Under the pieces are notes generated by a model. The model had not been told where the DNA came from. It saw only the letters and a program-made list of their open reading frames with translations, and ran no database searches. Positions 22,151 through 33,640 of a DNA stretch of 64,000 bases are shown in pieces (within the stretch, counting starts at the first letter, position 1; every line of letters begins with the position of its first letter). The position numbers and the translations under genes are program-made. Source of the DNA: Metellina segmentata (Eukaryota > Arthropoda > Arachnida > Araneae > Tetragnathidae); contig OX375872.1 of NCBI GenBank assembly GCA_947359465.1, positions 15,597,018 to 15,661,017 on the forward strand. Reading direction: 5' to 3'.

Positions 22151-23806
22151 CTAGCAAAATACCCGACCTTACTCGGTTTGAATTCGTTTACTCTAGATTG
22201 AAGAGATAATCAAAATATATAATGACTTACGTTTTTTGTAGAATAAAAATTTATTTTAACACCTTTCGCCATCTTTATATTTTCTACAACTTACTTTGGA
22301 CACAAATCCTACATATGCATATCCATTCATGTAATACATTTCACATACATCGCACAATTGCTGTATGACAAAGCTACAAAAAGACGAAAGGTGATACTAA
22401 GGTTACTACTATAAAAGACGATTTATAGGAAGATTTGGAATTCCCTTTCTTAAGTTATTTTCATGTGCAACTCAATTAATTAAAATTACGATTTACGGCG
22501 AGTGCTCTCGCACTCATAGTCAACAAAACAATATTTTTTTACTTGTGGCACTCTTGCCTCCGGTATGCGACATTGTAAAATTTTGCAATCTACTCCTGTC
22601 ATTACTACAACGAATTTTTTAATGTAGGAAAAAGTTATAGTTTGGATTTTTAAACATTATTATTCTTTCAATAACGACATTATTCTTTAAATAACGGCAT
22701 TATTGTTTAAATAACGGCATTATTCTTTAAATAACGGCATTATTCTTTCAATAACGGCATTATTCTTTCAATAACGGCATTATTCTTTCAATAATGGCAT
22801 AACTACACTTAAAATTTACTGAAAATTTATACTGACTTACCTAACATTTTTAAATCTAATACTTTGTGGTGCTGTTGCGTGTGATGAGAAGGAAAACACA
22901 TTTATTAAAATAATAAATATTTAAAACAGGAAACAGCAAAGTAAAACAAATTAAAAGATGTCGCAAAAAATTGTTCTAAAGATATTAATTTGTGATTCAA
23001 TTTTATCTCTTGATCTCGCACAGTTGCCACAACTTACAACTAAAAGTGTATAAAATTTAGATATGTAAAATTAATTCAGAGCGAAAGAACCAGAAAAAAT
23101 ATCACTGCTCGCGCGATCTTGTTCATTCTCGTTTCATTGAAAAATATCGTCTGTCCCAAATATTCGGAAATCGTTTTCATTGCGCAAAGAATAAAAATAA
23201 GACTCGAAATAAATGAAGTATCAGAGATGAAATTCCATAAAAAAAAATAATAATTTTTTTAAGAATAATTACTTTTTCAGCAGTACTGGTAAAGCAATCG
23301 AAGTAATCGTAATATTCAATAGACATTCCAATTTTTCCAAAACTACCAAATTATGGTTGATTTAAGTATACTTACTCAGGTGTTTTAGCATGAAACTCAA
23401 CTAAATATAACAATAAAGAAATGTGTAATATTGCATTCACTAAACTAATAGATAATGTATAAAATAAAATACAATGCAATTAAATATCTGGAATACAATT
23501 CATGTGATGTCTACACAAACACACAAACACAAAATCGAGCATAGAACAGAAAGACGGACAGATAGACTTTCGCAACCAATGCCACTCACTAAATGAAGAT
23601 AAGTACTCACTGTATGCAAATTTTCATGAAAATATCTCAAACCGCGTGGACGTGTATAGGGCACAACATACAGACAGACAGACAGACAGACACCAAACGA
23701 GAAAAAGGCGGATTCGGCATCAGAAGGGTCCAAAACGGATAGAAAACTTGAAATGGGTCGAAAATATTGAATGTACAAACAAACACTCCATTCTTATTTA
23801 TATAGA
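22151..23806 (-). mobile_element. Non-autonomous Helitron, minus orientation
   Basis: On the minus strand it starts A|TCTATATAAATAAG at 23806 and ends GGTCGGGTATTTTGCTAG|T at 22151. These are the Helitron signs: 5' TC, 3' CTRR after a short GC-rich stem, and insertion between A and T. Near the 3' end ACCGA and TCGGGT can pair. It carries about seven copies of a 20 bp minisatellite (TTCTTTAAATAACGGCATTA type, about 22660-22800) and a (CAGA)n tract. No Rep/helicase coding sequence. Confidence 0.8.
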
Positions 23807-23849
23807 TATGTAATGTGAAAAATAACTGAATATGTAATGGGTTACATTA

Positions 23850-25467
23850 TCTATATAAATAAGAATGGAGTGTTTGTTTGTACATTCAATATTTTCGACG
23901 CATTTCAAGTTTTCTATCCGTTTTGGACCCTTCTGATGCCGAATCCGCCTTTTTCTCGTTTGGTGTCTGTCTGTCTGTCTGTCTGTATGTTGTGCCCTAT
24001 ACACGTCCACGCGGTTTAAGATATTTTCATGGAAATTTGCATACAGAGAGTACTTATCTTGATTTAGTGAGTGGAATTGGTTGCGAAAGTCTGTCTGTCC
24101 GTCTTTCTGTTCTATGCTCGATTTTGTGTTTGTGTGTTTGTGTAAGCATCACATGAATTCTATTCCAGATATTTGATTGCATTGTATTTTATTTTATACA
24201 TTATCTAATAATTTGGTGAATGCAATATTAAACAGTTCTTTATTGTTATATTTAGACGAGTTTCAAGCTGAAACACCTGAGTAAGTATACTTAAATCAAC
24301 CATAATTTGGTAGTTTTGGAAAAATTGGAATGTCTATTGAATATTACGATTAATTCGATTGCTTTACCAGTACTGCTGAAAAAGTAATTATTCTTCAAAA
24401 AAATTTTTTTTTATGGAATTTCATTTCTGATACGTCATTTATTTCGAGTCTTATTTTTATTCTTTGCGCAATGAAAACGATTTCCGAAAATTTGGGACAG
24501 ACGATATTTTTCAATGAAACGAGAATGAACACGATCGCGCGAGCAGTGATATTTTTCTGGTTCTTTCGCTCTGAATTAATTTCACATTTCTAAATTTTGT
24601 ACACTTTTAGTTGTAAGTTGTGGCAACTGTGCGAGATCAAGAGATAAAATTGGATCACAAATTAATATCTTTGGAACAATTTTTTACGACATCTTTTATT
24701 TTGTTTTACTTCGCTGTTTCCTGTTTTAAATATTTATTATTTTAATAAATGTGTTTTCCTTCTCATCACACCCAACAGCACCACAAAGTATTAGACTTGA
24801 AAATGTTAGGTAAGTCAGTATAAATTTTCAGTAAATTTTAAGTGTAGTTATGCCGTTATTTAAAGAATAATGCCGTTATTTAAAGAATAATGCCGTTATT
24901 TAAAGAATAATGTCGTTATTTAAAGAATAATGCCGTTATTTAAAGAATAATGTCGTTATTGAAATAATAATAATGTTTAAAAATCCAAACTAGAACTTTT
25001 TCCAACATTAAAAAATTCGTTGTAATAATGACAGGAGAAGATTGCAAAATTTCACAATGTCGCATACCGGAGGCAAGAGTGCCAAGGTAAAAAAATATTG
25101 TTTTGTTGACTATGAGTGCGAGAGCACTCGCCGTAAATCGTAATTTTAATTAATTGAGTTGCACATGAAAACAACTTAAGAAAGGGAATTCCAAATCTTC
25201 CTATAAATCGTCTTTTATAGTAGTAACCTTAGTATCACCTTTCGTCTTTTTGAGCTTTGTCATACAGCAATTGTGCGATGTATGTGAAATGTATTACATG
25301 AATGTGTAGGATTTGTGTCCAAAGTAAGTTGTAGAAAATATAAAGATGGCGAAAGGTGTTAAAATAAATTTTTACTCTACAAAAAACGTAAGTCATTATA
25401 TATTTTGATTATCTCTTCAATCTAGAGTAAACGAATTCAAACCGAGTAAGGTCGGGTATTTTGCTAG
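23850..25467 (+). mobile_element. Non-autonomous Helitron, plus orientation
   Basis: Near-identical to the element at 22151-23806 in reverse. Starts A|TCTATATAAATAAG at 23850 and ends CTAG|T at 25467. It has about six copies of the 20 bp minisatellite (GCCGTTATTTAAAGAATAAT, about 24850-24970). Each copy keeps a 92-codon ATG frame 28 bp inside its 5' end (23878-24156 and 23500-23778). The predicted peptides differ at five positions. Function unknown; it may be chance. Confidence 0.8.
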
Positions 25468-25630
25468 TTTAATATATAATTGCAGAATATATGATGTTTT
25501 TTATTTCTGAACGTATAATGGGTTACATTAATTGATTACTTAGTACATGATTTGTTGCATTACTGAAGATATTATGTGTTATATTACCGAATATATAATG
25601 GAATGTATTACCGATTAGATAATGAGGGAA
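25468..25630. repeat. Short AT-rich satellite (right block)
   Basis: Continues the 22005-22150 array: units such as CTGAACGTATAATGGGTTAC and ACCGAATATATAATGG. Confidence 0.7.
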
Positions 25631-25634
25631 TTAG

Positions 25635-25760
25635 GTAGGAAGTTGAATCAACATCTCACTGGAGCGACACATGAGTCTACTGGAGACGGTACGGGATCAA
25701 ACCCGAAGGAAAGTTCCGAGGACAACACATTTTAATTTTGAACCATGGTCAGATGACGAA
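25635..25760 (-). repeat. SINE fragment
   Basis: Main SINE 3' part: TAGGTAGGAAGTTGAAT, CTCACTGGAGCGACACA, ATCAAACCCGAAGG and TTTTGAACCATGGTCAGATG. A 61-codon frame across it is not a gene. Confidence 0.7.
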
Positions 25761-25923
25761 ATTCATTTTCAAACGTTTGCAATTCTAATTCATCAGAGGT
25801 TACAAGACAATATTAAAAGTAGTCAAAAGGCAAACTTCATTGTAAATTATATCTGAATACCTTTAAAAAGGTAGTAATTCATAAATTCTTCATGAGTAAA
25901 ATCTGAATTTAATTTAACGATCG

Positions 25924-26329
25924 TTAAAGCCTCCAAATGGTCTCAACAATATAGCTCGTCCATCAAGAACTGACCGTTTTTGTCAATGACGAGTTACCTG
26001 ATCCCTCAAGATCCAACCGATTTTGACAATGACCAGATACCTAGTTCATCAATATTTCACCAATTTCGACAATGACAAGATACCTGGTCCATCAAGATCT
26101 GATCAACTTTGATAATTACGAGATACATGGTCCATCAACATGAAATCAGTTTTGCTTGACGAGATATATCGAGGAGACAAAACTGTCCTTTTACTCCAAG
26201 GGATACAGAACAAAAGAAAGAAAAATAAGATAGGATTTGCTCAGAATAGGAGGCAATTTGGATCCGATTTTTGCCCCAGGCTTGTCAATACAGGGCAGTA
26301 TTCAACGCGAAGATAAACGAGATGGTTAA
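25924..26329 (+). mobile_element. Family A, long variant (A2)
   Basis: TTAA (25924-25927) then GCCTCCAAATGGTC; five or so diverged units (ATCAAGATCTGATCAACTTT, GACGAGATATATCGAGG); then the A2 module (ACAAAACTGTCC, TACTCCAAGGG, GGCAATTTGGA, TTTTTGCCCCAGG, CGCGAAGATAAAC); then TTAA (26326-26329). The terminal GGAGGG is reduced to GATGG at the right. Confidence 0.75.
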
Positions 26330-26357
26330 GAGAAAGATGAGATCTGATGCAAATACT

Positions 26358-26576
26358 TTAACCTTTGGTGGTTGTATCGGCCAGACAACTCGCCATTAGC
26401 AAAATTGACCAGTTGTTGATGGACGAGATATCTCGTCATTAGAAGAAAACTGACCAGATCTTGATTTCGTCGTCGTCAAGAATTGGTGATATCTGGTTTC
26501 CAAGATATCTCGTCATTCTGTAAATTTAACATATCTTCATGGACGAGATATATCGTCGAAACCACTGAAGAGTTAA
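26358..26576 (-). mobile_element. Family A element, TTAA on both sides
   Basis: TTAA at 26358-26361 and 26573-26576. Left end ACCTTTGGTGGTTG, right end CGAAACCACTGAAGAGTTAA. An exact palindrome GACGAGATATCTCGTC lies at 26422-26437. Reverse-orientation units AAACTGACCAGATCTTGAT and AAGATATCTCGTCATT are present. Confidence 0.85.
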
Positions 26577-27282
26577 TTTTACTCTGAGCGCACCATTTGT
26601 CAAACTGCATATAAACATAAACGATGCCCGGGAATTACTTTGCATTCCAACACAACTGTCTCCAGCCTGAAATCTTTCTTTGGTTACTTAAATATCAAAT
26701 AAAAAGAAATTTTCGCTGAGAAGACAGATTTTTCTTCAAAGAGGATCTATCAAGACGGGCATTTCCACAAACCACCAAGCTTTTCTCCCCTCACTTGACA
26801 GCCAGGTTCTCCTGTTTGTTAACCACTTGGAGATTCTCCCTTTCCTCGGAATCTCCAAGGACTCCACTCCAACTGAACATGTAGCCCGATGCCGTCCACT
26901 AAGTCAGCATTCTTAAGAGTTAAGGATTTAAGGCTCGAAAAGCCCTGAGGCAAAGGATTTAACTCGGCGATATGTACTTCATGTTGGAAGACTTGCTTCG
27001 GTAAACTTAATGAGCAAATCAGTGCCTTTATTTCATTACGAATCAGCATCGCAACTATTCCGTTGGTTTGCGTTTCCTCAAGAGGCATCGAAATCCAAAG
27101 GGTTCAAAAGAGTTGTTTGTTGGATGTTTGGATCATCCGTTTCATGTAGATTCATGCATACTTTTTCAACATCTATTAGAAATTTTTAAATACGAATATT
27201 AGCCCTTTTGTAAGAGTAACGTATTAACAACCGGAGGTCCATACGCATATATCAGTTCTGCAGCCTGCATTCTTCTTCCCTG
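26577..27282. other. GC-richer patch with one unclassified frame
   Basis: A 89-codon ATG frame on the minus strand (27088-26819) lies in sequence less AT-rich than its surroundings. The predicted peptide has a stretch HIAELNPLPQGFSSLKSLTL that looks protein-like. I recognise no domain, see no splice sites, and a stop lies just upstream of the ATG. Not called a gene. Confidence 0.25.
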
Positions 27283-27412
27283 GTAGGTAGGCAGTTAATA
27301 AACGTTGCACTGAAGCAACACAACTGGGTATTTTCGGCGGTACGAGATCTAATCCAAAGGGAAAGAACCGATGACAACACCACTTAATTTAGATACACGA
27401 CCAGATGATGGT
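27283..27412 (-). repeat. SINE fragment
   Basis: GGTAGGTAGGCAGTTAATAA, CGTTGCACTGAAGCAACACA, GATGACAACACCAC and CCAGATGATGG match the main SINE. Confidence 0.65.
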
Positions 27413-28130
27413 CTACCCTGGATGACTTTCAATCCCTTTTGACCTTCCCGACCTATAGAATCTTTTTTCTAGGAGTCTTTTTACCAATAGTTATTGATTT
27501 ATGTATGGTGTGGAGGAAAAAAGGCACCAACTACATTACTCGTAAATCACGCTCAGAGAGTTAAATGAAATATCACATTGAAAGAAAATAAAAAGTAAAT
27601 GAGTATTGTTTTTACGTGTTCAATGATAGATATGTTATAGGAATGATAAACAAATAATTGCAAGGCTGTGCTAAACATGTATCAAATATATAGTGCAACC
27701 ATTACTACCCCATCATGACATCTCATATATGGGTTTTCTAATACCTTTTATTTATAACCACATTCCGTGTGTAAATCGAGACAAAATTTATTATCGTATT
27801 ATGCTGCTATATAAATAAAAATAGCGTCCCTATTCCCATCCAGTTCTTATCCCTACGTTTTGCACGGAGCATTAACAGTAATAAATCACACATCTAAGCA
27901 TAACATTGTCTTCTTTTCTCTGTTATATATTGTAACTCTGTTTTCTTTACATATCTTTCAGGTATCCATGGAAACAATGAAGAGATGATGGACTCCACCC
28001 ACTTCTTGACAGGAAAACGACGCAATCTTTTAGCAGAAGAAAAGTACCCTGTGAGACATGTCTATTCAAGGATCTTTTTTCCCCAAGAATAGTAGATAAT
28101 GGTGATAGTTGAAATCGAAATAGCAGACAA
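27413..28130. other. No gene seen
   Basis: AT-rich, nothing recognised. Confidence 0.5.
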
Positions 28131-28134
28131 AAAG

Positions 28135-29000
28135 TATCTTCAATGAATTATCGATACTTAATTATTTCACCATTGACTAGGTTTCGCTGACTCAGCTGGG
28201 TACAGAATTTTAAACTTTTTAAAGAGTTTAAATATTAATAAGCAACGCCGCTTATGGATGTAGTCCTATAACAATCTAAATTTACCGAATTTCTATCTAG
28301 ATTCTTAGACACTGAGGATGCTGATGGCAGATAACAATGATATTTTAAATGAAAGCAACACATAAAAATCACATTGAACGAATTATCGTTGAGCTCAATT
28401 CGTTCACTATTTACTAGGTCCCCTTTAATTCGGTACATAATTTTTGAAATAGCAGTTCTTAAAGTACCCTAGAATGAACTATTTCACCCTATACAAGGTT
28501 ACGCTGACTATCATTTCGGTGCAGAATTTTAAAGTTCTTAAAGGAGAGTTTAAAGATCAATAACAATCTTTTTTCCAATGCCAGCTTATGGATGTTGTGC
28601 TATAACAATTATTAACTTATGGAATTTCGATGTACTGTTTTCCAGACTTCATTGAGGATAATGGTGGTACATAACGGCGATTTTTTAGATCAAAATGACT
28701 GTTAAAATATACAATTTATGAATTATCGATGATCCTTAACTGTTTCATCATATACTAGGTTCAACTAGCTCATTGAATTAATTACGTACGGAATTTTCGA
28801 AAAGCACATCAAAAAGTATTTTGAATGAATTATTGATCTTAAATTACTATACCATTCACTAGGTTTCGTTGACTCAATTAAATGGGTACAGAATTTCAAA
28901 CATCTAAAAAGAGAGTTTAAAGATTTATAACAATATTTTCATAATGCGCTTATGGATGTCTAATCCTATTTACATTTTTTTCGATATCGATTGAAACATA
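28135..29000. repeat. Degenerate tandem array, about 340 bp period
   Basis: Three units start near 28143, 28472 and 28827 with forms of GAATTATCGATCTTAATT and TTTCACCATTCACTAGG, followed by GGTACAGAATTTTAAA and CTTATGGATGT (28252, 28587, 28952). A 67-codon minus frame here is array sequence. Confidence 0.65.
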
Positions 29001-30440
29001 TATCAAAATTTATCATTGAAACGAACCACATTTTTTCAAGTACGTTGATGGACAAAATGTTTATAATAAATTTTTTGTAACGCATTTAATCCCATTAGTA
29101 CTAGAAAAGTCTTCACAAAGACTAAGAATCTTTTTATTTGTTTGTCATAACCATTACAGTAATTAGTTTTGAATTAATTTTTGTTGAAAATAAGAGAATA
29201 TCATTTACTGTTTATTAAAATCATCAATGGAAGGAAAACTCACATTATACCTATTGCATTAATCGAAAATAAGATAACTTTGATCGATATTTTAGTTTTT
29301 AAAACTTGGCTTTTTGTGCAATTAAACTTTTAAAACAGCATATTTATTTCACTGATAAAAACTATTCATTTGAATAACACTAATAATTTAATGTAAAGAA
29401 TAAAATAATGTAAACAAAACTTCTTTTTTAATTTAAACATTTTAAAACCGATTCCTAATTATTTTTATTGCGAAATCTTAAGTATTGAAAGCTATGTTAA
29501 TTCTAGTTGAGTAACTTGAAATTCTTTCTCCTATTGTCTCGGGATAATATCATCCCCCATTATTTTCCCGGATTATTTAAGTTTAAATGTATTATTTCAA
29601 TTTGTCATGAAGGTCTGCTCTAATTTTCCAAAAACATTTCTAACTAAAGTGATGACATTGAACTACTTTTAAAGCTACCCATAAAAGCGCAAAAGTGACT
29701 AAAGATTTAATACCAAAAATTACAGCAGACATTGAAATATCTGAAGTAATTAACGTAGTGTTCGAGCTTTCTTTCATCTTCAGGGGAATCGTAAAAATTA
29801 CAGCAAAACAAATTGTCTTGTGAAGATGGAAACGTTATAGAAACTGGCAACTAAGTAGTTTCAGGAGAACATTATACAAGCATCAAGTCAATCAGGAAAA
29901 CCTTTTCACCCCTGTGAATACATTAGACAATCCATTTTTAAAAGCTTTGGATATTGCTCATATCTTTCATTTTCATTGACGGATTGCACAAAAGTTAGAA
30001 AGCAATTTCAAAATAGCATTGAAATATGCGTGGTAGAATGCTTGGATCAATTTTAACTGCTTGTTGCAACATCTTAATTTAAAATATTTAGTTATGAAGA
30101 AACGTATTTTAAACCATACAACATGTTTGTTCTATATTATTTCCCTTTGAGCCTTGATCAATTTTAAAGGTGTGAAGATCAATCAGTGTGTCTAAAAGCA
30201 CGGGTTTATTTGTAATTCGTGTAATATATATAGGAATATTAAATTAAGCAAAACTTTTTTTATGTCATATAGGATTTGCCTGCGTTGTATGGAAAAGTTC
30301 AATTTTTATGTATTAAAATAAATTTTAATTTTAATTGTGTTTTGAAAGTTAATCTTATCGGTAAAGTCTTAGTTAATGGTGCGGACTTGGCTTGATTTCA
30401 GTTTTTTGTTGCCAAATCAATGCCAAATGGTAATTGTTGG
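29001..30440. other. No gene seen
   Basis: Strongly AT-rich sequence without recognisable repeats or frames. Confidence 0.5.
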
Positions 30441-31041
30441 TAGTGATGAGTAAAAAACTGCTATATATATTTTTTTACGATGTGACAAAAGGTTTTAACG
30501 ATTAAAGCTAACTTAGGATAACGGTTGTTATAAATTTCTAATATTAATAGAATAACAGTTTATATTATGAAGAGAGTAATAATGTGAATAGAGTAAATAA
30601 CAGTTTATGGATAAATATTCAACACACACAGTTATTAACTATTTAAATTAATGTTAGCTTTTATTTTAAAGTTAGTAATTGCTCAAATTATTAATAATTT
30701 TAATTATATTTTTACTGGATTTAATTTTAGTTGTAATAATTTACAATTCAAATTATTAATTTTAAAATTATTTTAAATACGTTTAATCAGTTTTTAAACT
30801 TATTGATAACTCTTAATACTTTCTAAAATAGCTCATTTCTAATAACACCGTTCACTTTTTGCAACACAAGTTATTTTTAAATTTACTTTAAAATTTATCT
30901 ATACCATTAATAACTGCTACTACTGTTAATTCCTAATAATAATGTTATTTTAACTGCCAATTCCAGATAACACTGTTATTTTAACTGTTAATTCCAAACA
31001 ACTCTCATATTAAATGTTATCGAAATATCAAACCATCTCTA
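30441..31041. mobile_element. hAT-like MITE, about 600 bp
   Basis: Left end TAGTGATGAGTAAAA; right end, reverse-complemented, TAGAGATGGTTTG. The 8-base flanks ATTGTTGG (30433-30440) and ATTGTTTG (31042-31049) match at seven positions, as expected of a hAT target duplication. The interior is AT-rich with repeated AACTGTTATT/AATAACAG pieces. No coding capacity. Confidence 0.6.
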
Positions 31042-32368
31042 ATTGTTTGGTGATCAAACCGTGCACTAAGATTTCACCTAGACTATTTTTATTTGACTAT
31101 TGTATAATTTCTTTGTTGTCCAAAGTGAACTAAGATTATTTGAAACTGTGTTGGAAAATTTTCGATAGGTTTTTTTTGTTTTATACTTAACATTAAAAAA
31201 TAAACTTTTGCCAATACCCGGCCACTGGCTCCTTCGACAATTGAAATATAAATTAATTTTGCATTAGTTTGGAAAATCAACTCTTGAAATATAAACTACT
31301 TTTGTATATTGCTTGTAAACTAAAAGAAAGATCCTTGAATAGACATATAGCCTGAAATGTAACTATGTTGAGTTTTCTTGTAACATTTGATGTTTTATGT
31401 CAACGTTGTACATATACTTGCATGTATGAATAATACAATTATCATCAATTACTTGTGTACGAACGAGAATGCGTCACAAAATATCTCAGATGCTTTAAGT
31501 GTGTTTCTCTGAGATGCAAATGGCAGTTTCAGTACTTGCATTTAGCTCTAATCTGCAAACTAAATTTCAGCATTTATGTATAACCAATATTTTTTTAAAT
31601 CTTTGTTAAATCAAAATGATGAAACTGTTATTTTTATACAACTCTGGAACAAAGTAATTAAAAATAATTTCAATTTATGAACAAAATGTGCACAGCAAGA
31701 GTCGCATGATTACCTCCTCAGAAAATTTTAAAACTACCTACACTGGTTGGAATGGAATGAAGAATTTAAATCAATGCTTTTACCATGCCTATTTTCTGTC
31801 GTGATTCTTTTTGTCATTACGTCATTTTATATTACTCTCTAGAAAATATTTTTTTCAAAAAAGCTTTTAATAATGGATGGTAAGCTCATACTAACCTCTG
31901 AAACTGTCATAAAAATGTAACATAACTATCAATTGCTGTTTGTGAATAATATCAATGGAAATGGAAGTAACGCTGACAGAGAAAAAGAATTTAGTGACAC
32001 AGGTACGTCAATCCGTGCCTCTGAGAAACAAATACATGTAAATACCATGAAATAGTGCGACTCTGGTGAGACTGCAGATGACCTTGGGCGAGTTCACTTC
32101 GAAATGACAGTCGAAGTGACAATAAGTGCAAAGGGATGCCAAAAACAAAACCATACTTGGCGACCGGCATAGGCCAACCCGCCAACTCCTAATCATTGCT
32201 TTCTTTTCCGGCATTCAACGATAAACTAGGAGCTCAAACCAGCGTTAAGAATGCCATTTTTAAACGCGTATTTTTTACGTTTAACCTGTCACCTAATCTT
32301 AGGATTAGACTAGTTCAAAATCACGTCACTTAAATACCAACTCACCAGAGCCGGACTAAATCAAGTTA
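31042..32368. other. No gene seen
   Basis: Frames of 63-68 codons (31089-31280 and two overlapping ones at 31991-32214) have no recognisable domain. The 31990-32220 stretch is slightly GC-richer. Confidence 0.45.
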
Positions 32369-33146
32369 TAGAGATGGGTAAAACTGTTATTTTCCGAAAA
32401 TAGTGTTAACAGTTTTTGCTAATTTCCGGTAACCGTTCTTATTAACAAATTTGTTAAGATTTACTAAAACTAACAGTAAATAAATTTAGCAGTCATTATT
32501 GATTGTTAGTAATTGTCGTTAACGGTTAATTTTAATGGATAGTAACTGTTTAAATTAACCATTTAAGAATTTAAAAGTGTTTAGCAATTTCAACTTTTTG
32601 CTTTCCTTAAATTTGCTTATAAATGTTAGATGCTAACGATTAATTTTAATGGATAGTATTTATTTAAAAAATCGTCCATAGAACTAAAAATAATAACTCC
32701 CACTTTTTAGTTCTGTCGAATTTTCACATAAATGCTTGACGCTAACGATTAATTTGAATAGATAGTAACTAAGTAGATTATTTGCTCAAAGAATCTTTCA
32801 GAAATTATCAATTTGAACTTTTTAACTGTATAAAATGTTCTTATCAATGTTTGATGTTAATGGTTAATTTTAATAGATAATAACTATATTTAATATAATT
32901 GTTCAGATAATTTTTTTTAATTTAATAATTTAACATTAGTTTAGACAAACTTTTTTATAAAGGCTGTTTTTCAAATTTAATTCATTATTTTTGTAATGTG
33001 TTTCGTATTTTAAAATCTTACACTTGGCAATAACATTTCTAGACAATGTTGACATCAACTGTTAAAATCTTCGATAACAGTTAGAAATTGCTAATTTACA
33101 AAAACACTATTATTTTAACTGCTATGGAAATAACAGCCCATCTCTA
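32369..33146. mobile_element. hAT-like MITE, about 780 bp, related to 30441-31041
   Basis: Left end TAGAGATGGGTAAAACTGTT; right end, reverse-complemented, TAGAGATGGGCTGTTATTTC. The interior has internal repeats around ATGTTAGATGCTAACGATTA and ATTTTAATGGATAGTAAC. The flanks do not show a clean 8 bp duplication. Confidence 0.6.
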
Positions 33147-33179
33147 AGCAAATAACCTACGTAGAAGATTGCGAATATT

Positions 33180-33640
33180 ATGTAATCGTGGATGTGCTCG
33201 AGCACGAATCTTAGCATCTTAAGGAACTGTCTTCCGCCGAATGGCCAATGTCCACTGTGACCTCATAAACATGTCCTGATGGCTCTCCAACTAAGGTAGA
33301 ATCTCAGGGACATTCAAAAGATTCAGGACGCCAACTATGGATGTATCTAAGTCCTTCTACAGGTATCCCGTCAGTTTCGGTGACCTGGTTGTATGCATTC
33401 AGGCTACAGTTGAGGTGAAACTCTTTCAAACTGTTGACGAGAAGCCCTGAAAGATTGACCGGTGCCTAGTATATCAATAGGAGTTAAGCAGGAAGAGATG
33501 AAATATATTTTACAACATGGTTCAATTTTTGGGCATGTTTTACAAGCGATTGGGCCATCGAAAAAACGTTGATGGAAAACTAACTGACGAGTTGTGCTTT
33601 TTGAAAAAGGTGCCTGCATTAGTTCCATGCTATTAAATCA
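33180..33640 (-). other. Coding-like, GC-richer patch (possible exon or element relic)
   Basis: The minus-strand frame is open for 53 codons between stops at 33466 and 33304. It reads like protein (VNSLKEFHLNCSLNAY, then GLRYIHSWRPESFECP). Past the stop the same frame continues with GHVYEVTVDIGHSAEDS. I do not recognise the family. It may be an old gene fragment or transposon piece. The overlapping 74-codon frame at 33404-33628 is in another phase. Confidence 0.3.

Noticed and set aside
22659..22800. Evenly spaced 20 bp repeats suggesting a CRISPR-like array
   Set aside because: No unique spacers; the units are directly adjacent and lie inside a Helitron in eukaryotic DNA.
23798..24019. Frames of 60-70 codons across the Helitron junction
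   Set aside because: They are other-phase or opposite-strand shadows of the 92-codon frame in the inverted copies.
32370..33146. Eight-base target duplication around the second hAT-like MITE
   Set aside because: The flanks TCAAGTTA and AGCAAATA do not match well enough to claim it.
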